Shown here: positions 9,888-17,511 of the stretch, one piece after another | How the letters are laid out: every line of letters starts with the position of its first letter | Position numbering within the stretch: position 1 is the stretch's first letter | Assembly: GCA_021832085.1 (NCBI GenBank) | Contig: JAKBLM010000030.1 | Location: forward strand, 1 to 47,526 | Origin: Acidobacteriota bacterium | GTDB taxonomy: Bacteria; Acidobacteriota; Terriglobia; Acidiferrales; UBA7541 | Length of the DNA stretch: 47,526 bases | Direction of reading: 5' to 3' | Translations under genes and position numbers: made by a program | Notes under the pieces: model-generated | Told to the model about the DNA's origin: nothing | Databases searched by the model: none | The model's input: only the letters and a program-made list of their open reading frames with translations

Positions 9888-10355
9888 ATGGCGCTCGCGA
9901 CTTTCTTCAAGCGTTCGCATATCCCCGCTTCCGCCGACTCCGTCTACCGCTGGCACGCTGAGCCGGGCGCGCTCGAACGGCTCACACCTCCCGGTGAGCG
10001 CCTCCGGGTCGTTTCCCGCACCGGCGGCATCGAGGATGGCGCCCGCGTCGCCTTCCGCTTCGGCCCGCTGCGCCTGCTCTGGGTGGCCGAGCATCGCGAC
10101 ACGATTCCCGGCCGGCAATTCCGCGACGTGCAGGTTCGCGGCCCTTTCCGCCACTGGGAACACGTTCACCGTTTTTTGGCCGATGGGCCCGACGCCTGCT
10201 TCCTGCTCGACGAAGTTTTCTACGAGCTTCCCTTTGGCCGACTGGGCGAGCGCATCGCAGGGAACTTCGTTCGCCGCAAACTTGAACGCCTGTTCGCCTG
10301 GCGTCACCGCGTAACGCGCGAAGCCTTTGCCACGCCGCCCGGGCGGGCGTGCTGA
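9888..10355 (+). CDS. SRPBCC family (START/Bet v1-like) protein
   Basis: This 155-residue protein has the layout of a SRPBCC hydrophobic-ligand-binding domain of the cyclase/dehydrase type. It opens with 'FFKRSHIPASADSVYRWHAEPGALERLTPPGE', continues with alternating beta strands such as 'ARVAFRFGPLRLLWVAEH' and 'FRHWEHVHRFLA', and closes with the long helix 'GRLGERIAGNFVRRKLERLFAWRH'. Such proteins are often encoded next to sugar-epimerase genes and have sometimes been labelled 'cell division inhibitor'; here the partner is missing. The gene is transcribed divergently from the TPR kinase across 95 bp, with both promoters aimed at the start codons. The ligand is unknown. The tail 'ATPPGRAC' after the last helix looks unstructured. 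Confidence 0.8.
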   Translation: MALATFFKRSHIPASADSVYRWHAEPGALERLTPPGERLRVVSRTGGIEDGARVAFRFGPLRLLWVAEHRDTIPGRQFRDVQVRGPFRHWEHVHRFLADGPDACFLLDEVFYELPFGRLGERIAGNFVRRKLERLFAWRHRVTREAFATPPGRAC

Positions 10356-10506
10356 TTCCCTAGCCCACCGCCCTGGCTTGGCTAATGAAAACGCCCCTCT
10401 CCAAGGCGGTGTAACGATAGGACACTCGGGCGTTGATGCTGCTTCGACCAGCCTGTCGCCAGTCGTTATCCTGCCTCGTAGCAATTTGTTGTCCTGGAGG
10501 GACGCC

Positions 10507-11058
10507 ATGAGAAACCGGCTGTTGAAAATTCTGCTTCTGCTTTCCGGCGCGGCGGCGCTGTCTGCCATGCCGGCACTGGCACAGGGACGTGGCCGAGGCC
10601 AAGGCAATTCAGGCAGGGGGAAAGACCACAAGGAAGCGCGCTGGCAGGGCCATGGAAATGGACATGGGCGCGGTAACAAACACGCCCGTGGAAAGGAGCG
10701 CGCGCGGGGACACGAGCGGAGCGCCCACAGGGAATACCGCCGCGAGGTCCGCTTTCGCAGGGATAGTCGCCAGGTCATCGACAGTTACTACCGCGGCCGG
10801 CGTTACGGCCTGCCGCCCGGCCTTGCCCGGCGTGAGCACCTGCCACCGGGGCTCGCCCGCCAACTGCGGCGCAATGGTAATTTGCCGCCCGGCCTACGGA
10901 GGCAGATCGTGTGGTTCCCCGCCGCGCTCAACCGCCGGCTGGGACCGCTTCCCTACGGCTATCGCCGCTGCTGGGTGGGAAACAACGTGCTGATCGTCAA
11001 CCCCAAGACTTTTGCAATTCTCGATATCATTCGCGACGTGGCGATCCTGAGCCACTAA
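10507..11058 (+). CDS. Secreted basic CigR/RcnB-like protein with LPPGL repeats
   Basis: The ATG at 10507 has GGAGG 6 nt upstream and opens a signal peptide (residues 1-27, ending MPALAQ). The frame stays open further upstream but without a signal or ribosome site there. The 183-residue product then has an Arg/Gly/His/Lys-rich stretch (about 28-80), followed by three close copies of an (L/N)-P-P-G-L motif (about 102-137). It ends with 'LPYGYRRCWVGNNVLIVNPKTFAILDII'. The PPGL repeats and the final GYRR-WVG-N-V-L-I pattern are the hallmark of CigR-type small exported proteins; the Salmonella member is called an anti-virulence regulator, but in most bacteria the role is unknown. The very basic middle could bind envelope polyanions or DNA (inference). 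The single Cys of the mature part (CWVG) replaces the usual Val or Tyr. Confidence 0.8.
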   Translation: MRNRLLKILLLLSGAAALSAMPALAQGRGRGQGNSGRGKDHKEARWQGHGNGHGRGNKHARGKERARGHERSAHREYRREVRFRRDSRQVIDSYYRGRRYGLPPGLARREHLPPGLARQLRRNGNLPPGLRRQIVWFPAALNRRLGPLPYGYRRCWVGNNVLIVNPKTFAILDIIRDVAILSH

Positions 11059-11305
11059 GCGCGCGAAGCCTTCCGATCCACCCTTGTTATCAAAGGGAGC
11101 CGCGCGCGGCGGGCGTTGTCAACCCGGCGCCCGCTGCCGTGGCTTGCCTGCTCGCGGGATTCACCACTTTCTCGGCTGCAAATGGCCGGGAAATCGCGCC
11201 GATTCGTTCTGAAATCGTTTTCCGCACGCCATCAAACATGATAAGAAAGGCGGGAGGTTGGCCGCCGCCGGATGGCTGTCGCCTACAACGAGGAAGACCA
11301 CGGGG

Positions 11306-12478
11306 ATGAGAGAACCAATCGGGCTTGCGCTGCTGGCCGCCGTAGCCGCAGCCGTTACGGTTGCCGCGCCGAGCAGGAAAGCCGAGGCCGCACCGAAGAT
11401 GAAGACGCCGACGACGCCCAAAATCCAAAAGCTTCCGTTCGGAAAAATCAGCAACGGAGAAGAGATGCATCTGTACGTCCTGCAAAACAGGAAAGGGATG
11501 AAGGTATCGATCACCAATTTCGGCGCCCGGGTGGTTTCGATTGTCGTCCCCGACCGGAACGGAAAATTCGCCGACGTTGCGCTAGGTTACGACAACGCCA
11601 GGGAATATCAGCAGAGTACAACCTATTTCGGGGCCATCGTCGGCCGCTATGCCAACCGCATTGCCAACGGCCGCTTCACCCTCGACGGCGTCACTTACCA
11701 CCTGCCGATCAACGATGGTCCGAACAGCTTGCATGGCGGCAAGATCGGATTCGACAAACTTGCCTGGCATGCAAAGATCCTCAAGGACTCGCGCAACCCG
11801 GTGCTCGAGCTGACCCTGGTCAGCCCGAACGGCGACCAAGGCTATCCCGGCACCCTGCGCGTGCGCGTCATCTACACGCTGCTGCCCGACAACGCCCTGC
11901 GCATCGAGTACCACGCAACCACCAACAAGCCCACCATCATCAACCTGACCAACCACACCTATTTCAACCTCGACGGAGCGGGCAACAAGACCATCCTTCC
12001 TACCGTGCTGATGATCAACGCCGACAAGTACACCCCCACCGACGACACCCAGATCCCCACCGGCAAGGTCGTGAGCGTGAAAGGCACGCCTTTCAATTTC
12101 CTGAAGCCGACCGCGGTGGGAGAAAGGATCGACGAAGACAACCAGCAACTGAAATTCGCTCACGGCTATGACGACAACTGGGTGCTCAATCGCGACCGCA
12201 AAAAGGGACTGGCGCTGGCCGCCCGCGCCTACGATCCGCGCAGCGGGCGCGTGCTCACCGTCTATGCCACCCAGCCGGGGCTGCAGTTTTACACCGGGAA
12301 TTACCTGCACGACGTGCAGGGCAGTGACGGCGCCATCTACCATTACCGCTCCGCCTTCACCCTGGAGACACAGCACTATCCCGATTCCCCAAACCACCCC
12401 AATTTTCCTTCCACGGTGCTGAACCCCGGTCAGGTGTACCGGGAGACCACGGTCTTCAAATTTTCAGTGGAGCGCTGA
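11306..12478 (+). CDS. galM: Secreted aldose 1-epimerase (galactose mutarotase)
   Basis: GalM interconverts the alpha and beta anomers of galactose and other aldoses. The 390-residue product begins with a signal peptide (hydrophobic core 'IGLALLAAVAAAVTVAA', about residues 5-21), so it acts outside the cytoplasm, unlike the E. coli enzyme. Key residues are present: His143 in NSLHGGKIGFDK, His217 in NLTNHTYFNL (general acid) and Glu354 in the C-terminal TLETQHYPDSPN (general base). 'GRYANRIANGRF' forms the sugar-binding turn. The start at 11306 is chosen over 11258 because it begins the signal peptide and has GAGGAAG about 9 nt upstream. It lies 120 bp before the secreted glutaminase gene on the same strand. 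Together they suggest extracellular breakdown of plant or microbial polymers, as is common in acidobacteria. Confidence 0.94.
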   Translation: MREPIGLALLAAVAAAVTVAAPSRKAEAAPKMKTPTTPKIQKLPFGKISNGEEMHLYVLQNRKGMKVSITNFGARVVSIVVPDRNGKFADVALGYDNAREYQQSTTYFGAIVGRYANRIANGRFTLDGVTYHLPINDGPNSLHGGKIGFDKLAWHAKILKDSRNPVLELTLVSPNGDQGYPGTLRVRVIYTLLPDNALRIEYHATTNKPTIINLTNHTYFNLDGAGNKTILPTVLMINADKYTPTDDTQIPTGKVVSVKGTPFNFLKPTAVGERIDEDNQQLKFAHGYDDNWVLNRDRKKGLALAARAYDPRSGRVLTVYATQPGLQFYTGNYLHDVQGSDGAIYHYRSAFTLETQHYPDSPNHPNFPSTVLNPGQVYRETTVFKFSVER

Positions 12479-12551
12479 TCCGCGCTGCTCCGCGCCGACT
12501 ATCGGTACGAGAATTGCTGCCGCTCAGCGCTGCCCCAAAAGGTCATGGAGC

Positions 12552-12580
12552 TTGTCGGCCCGCCGGCCGTGGCGCATAAT
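12552..12580 (+). promoter_or_regulatory. Promoter of the secreted glutaminase gene
   Basis: TTGTCG (12552-12557, 4 of 6), a 17-bp spacer and CATAAT (12575-12580, 5 of 6) predict a start near 12587. That is 12 nt before the ATG at 12599, with no Shine-Dalgarno sequence in the short leader. Confidence 0.45.
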
Positions 12581-12598
12581 GAGCGCCGAAAATCGCTC

Positions 12599-14719
12599 AT
12601 GAAAAAAATTCTCGGCTCCTTGTTCTTCGTTTTACTGGCTTCTTCCCTGCTCTCGGCGCAAACCGTACCGTTTCGCCCGCCCGCGGTGCCGCTGGTCCTT
12701 CACGATCCCTATTTCAGCATCTGGTCCTTCAACACGCGGCTGACCAATGGGCCGACGCGGCACTGGACAGGCAAGCCTCAGCGCCTGCGGTCGATGGTGC
12801 GGATCGACGGCAAAACGTATCGCATCATGGGGACCGATCCGAACCGGGGCGGCAGCCTGCAAACGCCAGCGCTCCGGCAGACCGGGCTCGAAGTGCTGCC
12901 GACGCGGACGATCTACACATTTTCCGGCGCGGGGATCGCGCTTCGGCTCACCTTTCTCACGCCGGCGCTTCCTGCCGATCTCAACGCTTTCGCCCGGCCG
13001 GTCACTTACATCATCTGGCGCGTGCGATCCACCGACGGTCAACTGCATCGCGTGGCAATCTACTTCGACGCCAGTTCGAGCATCACGGTCGATCATTCAT
13101 CCGAGCCGGCCGCCTGGGCACGTTTCCAGCTCGACGGCGCGCCGCTGCTCCGTGCCGGCTCGCGCCTCCAGCCAATCCTCCAGAGAAAGGGCGATCGCAT
13201 CGGGATCGACTGGGGCTATCTCTACGTGCTGCCCGCGCCCGGTCCCGGCGTCTCGACAGCCATCGTCGAGCCGTCGACCGCTTGGGACAGTTTCCGCAAG
13301 GACGGCCAGCTTCCGAAGACCGACGAACTCGAGCCGTCGACTGTCGCCAAGGCACTTTTCCCGGTGCTGGCCGCCGCTTTCCACCTGGGCGAAGTGGGCA
13401 GCGAGCCGGTCGAGCGTCATCTGGTGATCGCCTATGACGAGGTCTTCTCGATTGAGTTCCTGCACCAGTGGCTGCGGCCTTACTGGCGCCGCAACGGCAC
13501 CACTGCGGCCGAGATGCTGCGCACCGCGCTTGCCGATTTCCCCACGCTCGAAGCGCGCTCGCGGGAATTTGACAGCGAGCTGATGAGCGATCTCCGCCGC
13601 GTGGGCGGCGAAAAATATGCGCTCCTGAGCGCCCTGGCCTACCGGCAGACCTTTGCCGCCACGGGGCTGGCCGCCGACGCTTACGGCAATCCGCTCCTCT
13701 TCACGAAGGAAAATTCCAGCAACGGCTGCATCTCCACCGTGGACGTGATCTATCCCAGCTCGCCGCTCCTCCTCCTGCTCAATCCTCGCCTGGTCGGAGC
13801 GATGCTGCGGCCGGTGCTCGAATACGCCTCGCTTCCGCGATGGAGATTCCCGTTTGCCCCGCACGATCTGGGCACCTATCCCGTGGCGGATGGCCAAGTA
13901 TACGGCGGCGGCGAAAAATCGGCGGAGGACCAGATGCCGGTGGAAGAGAGCGGCAACATGCTGATCCTGGCCGCCGCGCTCGCCCACGCCGAGGGCAACG
14001 CGGCCCTCGCCGAAAAATACTGGCCGCTGCTCACGCGCTGGGCCGTCTATCTGAAGCAGAAGGGCTTCGACCCTAGCAAACAGCTTTCGAGCGACGATTT
14101 CGCCGGCCCACTCGCGCATAACGCGAACCTTTCGATCAAGGCGATCATCGGCCTGCGCTCCTATGCCTATCTCTGCCGGCTGACCGGGAGGCCGAAAGCC
14201 GCCGCTGAGTATCGCGCACTCGCCGAGCAGGACGCGCGGCGCTGGATGAAGAAGGACAACGACGGCAACCATTTCCGTCTCGCCTTCAATCTGCCCGGCA
14301 CCTGGAGCATGAAATACAACATGGTCTGGGACCGCATCCTCGGCTTCCATCTGTTCCCGCCGCGGGTGTACCGCGAGGAATACGCTTTCTACCTGAAGCA
14401 CCTTGGGCCCTACGGCGTTCCGCTCGACAACCGTGCGCTCTACACCAAGCTCGACTGGATGCTGTGGACAGCGACGCTTGCGCCCTCGCGCCGCGATTTC
14501 GAGAAGCTCGCCGATGCCGGCTACCGCTTTGCCGACCAGACGCCCGATCGCGTGCCGCTAAGCGACTGGTATTGGACCAATACCGGCAAGCAAACCGGGT
14601 TTCAGGCGCGCTCGGTGGTGGGCGGTGTGTACCTCGAGATGCTCGACCATCCGGCGATCTGGCAGAAATGGCTGAAGCGAGCAGGATTTCCCGCGACCCC
14701 GGCAAATCCGCAGCCTTAG
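12599..14719 (+). CDS. Secreted GtaA-type glutaminase family protein (DUF4964/5127/4965/1793 architecture)
   Basis: This 706-residue protein matches the family of fungal GtaA and Bacteroides glutaminases, which hydrolyse glutamine to glutamate and ammonia outside the cell. A signal peptide (residues 1-20, MKKILGS...SAQ) starts at the ATG at 12599. An in-frame ATG at 12545 would place 18 residues before it and is disfavoured. Visible family blocks in order are: N-terminal 'RPPAVPLVLHDPYFSIWSF'; the DUF5127-like beta domain with 'RIDGKTYRIMG'; and the alpha/alpha-barrel region with 'LFTKENSSNGCISTVDVIYPSSPLL', 'FPFAPHDLGTYPVADGQVYGGG', 'MPVEESGNMLIL' and 'DDFAGPLAHNANLSIKAI'. These match the typical DUF4965 and DUF1793 motifs. 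Length is normal. True substrate range is uncertain because few bacterial members have been assayed. It is followed 27 bp later by a convergent VOC gene. Confidence 0.9.
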   Translation: MKKILGSLFFVLLASSLLSAQTVPFRPPAVPLVLHDPYFSIWSFNTRLTNGPTRHWTGKPQRLRSMVRIDGKTYRIMGTDPNRGGSLQTPALRQTGLEVLPTRTIYTFSGAGIALRLTFLTPALPADLNAFARPVTYIIWRVRSTDGQLHRVAIYFDASSSITVDHSSEPAAWARFQLDGAPLLRAGSRLQPILQRKGDRIGIDWGYLYVLPAPGPGVSTAIVEPSTAWDSFRKDGQLPKTDELEPSTVAKALFPVLAAAFHLGEVGSEPVERHLVIAYDEVFSIEFLHQWLRPYWRRNGTTAAEMLRTALADFPTLEARSREFDSELMSDLRRVGGEKYALLSALAYRQTFAATGLAADAYGNPLLFTKENSSNGCISTVDVIYPSSPLLLLLNPRLVGAMLRPVLEYASLPRWRFPFAPHDLGTYPVADGQVYGGGEKSAEDQMPVEESGNMLILAAALAHAEGNAALAEKYWPLLTRWAVYLKQKGFDPSKQLSSDDFAGPLAHNANLSIKAIIGLRSYAYLCRLTGRPKAAAEYRALAEQDARRWMKKDNDGNHFRLAFNLPGTWSMKYNMVWDRILGFHLFPPRVYREEYAFYLKHLGPYGVPLDNRALYTKLDWMLWTATLAPSRRDFEKLADAGYRFADQTPDRVPLSDWYWTNTGKQTGFQARSVVGGVYLEMLDHPAIWQKWLKRAGFPATPANPQP

Positions 14720-14746
14720 CCCATAAGAGCGGCAAGGCTGGGCGCT

Positions 14747-15724
14747 TTAGTGCGACATGGTCTTGCCGGGCGTTGCGAAATACCAGCGGTTTCCGGCTGG
14801 GTCCTTCACCGCGGCCACGCGGGCGCCATACGGCTGATCGGCCGGCTCGGCAACCGATTCCGCGCCCGCCTCGAGTGCCCGGCAATAGAGAGCATCCGCA
14901 TCTGGGACGTAGAGATTGAACATCGTCGGCATCGGCTGCCACGGCCCGTGCGCTGCCCCCATTTCGAATGTCGAGCTGCCGAGCCGCAACGTGGCATGGG
15001 CGATCGTGCCGTCGGGAGCCGGATGACGGGAAATTTCCTCGACGCCTAGCGCCTTGACCAGGAATTCGATGAGCGACGACGCGCCGTGCAGATGTAGAGA
15101 AACCTGAATGGAGTGCAGGCCCGGGGGAATATGCGGCCCGTTGAGATGCGTCGCGATGTACCAATGATTCCCCGCCACATCCTTCACCGCCGCTTCGCGG
15201 TCACCGTAGAACTGATCTGCGGGCTCCATCAGCGACGTTGCGCCGGCTTCGATGGCGCGGCGGTAAACGGCGTCACAATCGGGCACGTAGTAATGAAGGG
15301 CCGTGGGCATTGGCGTGCGGTTCAACGCGGCGCCGCCGCCGATCATCACCATCGAATCGCCAATTTTCATCTCGGCATGGATCCCACCCTCCGATCCGAT
15401 GCCTAGCACCCCGCCTTCGGCGCCGAACGCCCGCTTCACGAAACCGATCAACTCGGTTGCCTCACGCACGGCGATATACGGCGTAATCGTGTGAAAACCT
15501 ACGCGTAAGGGCTTGGTGGCAGCAGCTTCGCTCATCTTCGCCTCCCATTCCAGTTCCTCGCGCAGACGCACGCGGAATCGTTCGCGTGGCAGAAAACGCA
15601 ACTCCAATGCCAGGCCTGCCAGACCCGCGATGTGCGGCGAGAGAGCCGGCAACGCCGCGTCCGGGCTTGCCAGCACCGGTTCGAGCGCCCGATTAAGTTC
15701 TTCGCTCAGATTCGCCTTAGCCAT
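14747..15724 (-). CDS. Double VOC (PhnB/glyoxalase-like) protein with helical N-terminal extension, partner of an ECF sigma factor
   Basis: The 325-residue product has two tandem VOC-fold domains of the PhnB type (about 75-192 and 199-320). Each has a 'HYYVPDCDAVYRRAIEAGA' or 'NLYVPDADALYCRALEAGA' helix and the end motif 'DPAGN-WY(I/F)AT'. An extra N-terminal helical segment (1-62) precedes them: 'LNRALEPVLAS', then 'LAGLALELRFLPRERFRVRLREEL'. It looks like the N-terminal part of DUF5667-type or anti-sigma-like proteins (inference from pattern only). AGGA sits 5 nt before the ATG. The gene begins 13 nt after the stop of an ECF sigma gene, so the two are an operon. PhnB-like proteins are known ECF partners. 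Here the fusion suggests a ligand-sensing regulator of the sigma factor, or simply a detoxification target. Metal ligands for glyoxalase activity are not obvious. Confidence 0.85.
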   Translation of the reverse strand: MAKANLSEELNRALEPVLASPDAALPALSPHIAGLAGLALELRFLPRERFRVRLREELEWEAKMSEAAATKPLRVGFHTITPYIAVREATELIGFVKRAFGAEGGVLGIGSEGGIHAEMKIGDSMVMIGGGAALNRTPMPTALHYYVPDCDAVYRRAIEAGATSLMEPADQFYGDREAAVKDVAGNHWYIATHLNGPHIPPGLHSIQVSLHLHGASSLIEFLVKALGVEEISRHPAPDGTIAHATLRLGSSTFEMGAAHGPWQPMPTMFNLYVPDADALYCRALEAGAESVAEPADQPYGARVAAVKDPAGNRWYFATPGKTMSH

Positions 15725-15737
15725 CTTTCCTGCCCAG

Positions 15738-16295
15738 TCACGCCCGCAAGTTTTCGAGCGCGCGGAATTGAAGTTGCTTCACCGCTCCTTCGCTCCGGCC
15801 AAGCTCTTGCGCGACTTTGTGAATGCTTTTCTCTTCGGCAAAACGCAACCGCACCACGCGACGCTGATCAGCCGGCAGCTGCTGCACAAGACGAAAAAGC
15901 CGCGCGCTCCGTTCTTCCTCTTCCACCTGCCTCGCGTCCGAGGTTTCCGGAGCGGCAATCTCCGGGGCCGGATCGAGCCGCTTGCGCCCGGCACGCCGCT
16001 GCTGGTCAGCCGCTGTGTTTGTAGCAATGCGCAGCAACCATGAGGCAAACGGCACTCCGCGCCACTGGAACCGGGGGAGATTCACGAGCGCACGATGAAA
16101 AACCTCAGCGGTGACATCTTCGGCTTCGGCCCGGCTCGCAACACGGCGCGGGACGAAGGCGTACACGCGGTCGAAATTGCGCTCGTAGAGTTCGCCAAAG
16201 CGCCTGGGGTCCTGCTGCGCCGCTTCGACCAGGAGCCTTTCGTCAGCTTCCTCTACTCTCGCCTTCAACCGAATCTCCATAGCGGCCCGATTCAC
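15738..16295 (-). CDS. ECF (extracytoplasmic function) RNA polymerase sigma factor
   Basis: This 185-residue protein directs RNA polymerase to alternative promoters. Region 2 is seen at about 30-95 ('FGELYERNFDRVYAFVPRRV', 'AEDVTAEVFHRALVNLPRFQW', 'FASWLLRIATNTAADQQRR'). Region 4 is at about 128-183 ('LVQQLPADQRRVVRLRFAEEKSIHKVAQELGRSEGAVKQLQFRALENL'). Length is normal for an ECF factor without extra C-terminal domains. The listed GTG start has no clear ribosome site. An ATG 15 nt later (16280) is an equal choice. No classic zinc-binding anti-sigma factor follows; the next gene is instead a VOC protein with a helical N-terminus, the likely regulator. Its own promoter is not evident, and autoregulation is usual in this family. 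Confidence 0.93.
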   Translation of the reverse strand: MNRAAMEIRLKARVEEADERLLVEAAQQDPRRFGELYERNFDRVYAFVPRRVASRAEAEDVTAEVFHRALVNLPRFQWRGVPFASWLLRIATNTAADQQRRAGRKRLDPAPEIAAPETSDARQVEEEERSARLFRLVQQLPADQRRVVRLRFAEEKSIHKVAQELGRSEGAVKQLQFRALENLRA

Positions 16296-16399
16296 CTACC
16301 AGAACGGTTCGGAAGCCCGAAAGTCACGGCGAAAAAAGAAAGCGACGATGTTGATGGTTGCTGCTCCAGCCAAGGCTTCTCGCCGCACGGTGGCGCGTG

Positions 16400-17101
16400 T
16401 CAGCTTTCGAGGACCAGCACTTCGCACAGTTCCTTTTTGCGAATGCGGGGCACCTTTGCGTTTTCAGCCGGATAGCCGACGGGAATGATCATGAACGCCC
16501 GCTCGTTTTTCGGGCGGTGCAACAGCTTTCCGAGGAAACCCATCGGGCTCGGCGTGTGGGTGAGCGTGGCCAGGCCCGCCCAGTGCAGCGCTGTGAGCAA
16601 AATGCCCACGGCGATGCCTACCGATTCCTGCGCGTAGTAATTCTTTGTCCTGATTTCTTCGCCATGCTCGTCCCGCCGCAGTTCGTAATCCAGCCGGAAG
16701 ACGATGATCAGGTAGGGAGCCGTCTCGAGGAAGGGCTTATGCCAGTCGGTGCCCAGCGGCGCGAGCGCCTCAAGCCACTCCTCGGGAGCTCGTTGCTCGT
16801 AGAACTCTTTCTCTTCGGATTCCGCCGCTACGCGGATTTTGCGCTTGGTTTCCGGATCGGAGACGACGACGAAGCGCCAGGGCTGCTGATTGGCACCCGA
16901 AGGCGCTGTCGCCGCCGAGCGAATCGCCATCTCGACGATTTCAAAAGGCACCGATTCGGACGAAAATTGCCGCACCGTTCGCCGCCGCCGCATCCGCTCA
17001 TAAAATGCGCGCACCCGCTGGAGTTGTTCGTCCACGGGCAGCCGCTCGAAGACGAGCGGTTCCAGCACCGGCGCGATCGCCGGCCGTTGGCCTTCCCTCA
17101 T
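16400..17101 (-). CDS. Nitroreductase family flavoprotein (iodotyrosine-deiodinase-like)
   Basis: The 233-residue enzyme should bind FMN and use NAD(P)H to reduce nitro, halogenated or related compounds. Motifs: 'RRRRTVRQFSSESVP' (FMN phosphate-binding Arg cluster, near residue 40), 'AATAPSGANQQPWRFVVV' (flavin ring contact, about 65-82) and 'ALHWAGLATLTHTPSPMGFL' with 'IIPVGYP' near the C-terminus. The long insert after the flavin motif and the THTPSPM signature recall the iodotyrosine deiodinase subgroup more than NfsB or BluB. The frame is open to 17221, but the ATG at 17101 has GGAGG about 6 nt upstream and is chosen. It lies 104 bp upstream of the ECF sigma gene on the same strand. A shared stress role is possible but not shown. 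Confidence 0.88.
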   Translation of the reverse strand: MREGQRPAIAPVLEPLVFERLPVDEQLQRVRAFYERMRRRRTVRQFSSESVPFEIVEMAIRSAATAPSGANQQPWRFVVVSDPETKRKIRVAAESEEKEFYEQRAPEEWLEALAPLGTDWHKPFLETAPYLIIVFRLDYELRRDEHGEEIRTKNYYAQESVGIAVGILLTALHWAGLATLTHTPSPMGFLGKLLHRPKNERAFMIIPVGYPAENAKVPRIRKKELCEVLVLES

Positions 17102-17511
17102 CAGCACCTCCCTGCCCCGCCGATCTACGACGTGCTTTTGCGGGCCGCGCATCGATCCCATCCGCGACCCGCGGCGGGGCTCTGGCAGATCGCTCGCTTG
17201 GACCGACCTATGCCTTTCCACTCCGATACTTCACAACGGCGGCCATGTAAAGCGAAATTCCACCAACGCGCGAGGGGCGTGCGCCGATCCGTTCCGCTCA
17301 CTACCTTCGCGTCCCTGGTCGGCCGGTTCTTTGCATCACATGCCAATGGGGCGGCTGCGGCGCGCTCTCGCGAGAGGCGCACGGAAGAAAGACGGCGCCG
17401 AAACTGTGGGCATTCGGGGTTCCAGGCGGCGGACGGGCAACAGGAAATCCGGGCAGGGTTGGCCTTCCTGAATCGGGAGTGGAGATTTAGGGCGGGCTTC
17501 CAGGGGGATCC
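17102..17511. other. Intergenic region between divergent nitroreductase and MFS genes
   Basis: About 410 bp without a supportable gene. I see no clear promoter hexamer pair, repeat or RNA. Only the AGGGGG ribosome site of the MFS gene (17502-17507) at its right end is recognisable. Confidence 0.4.

Noticed and set aside
14720..14746. Weak AAGAGCG/CGCTTT stem between convergent glutaminase and VOC genes
   Set aside because: The stem is short and interrupted and could arise by chance in 27 bp.
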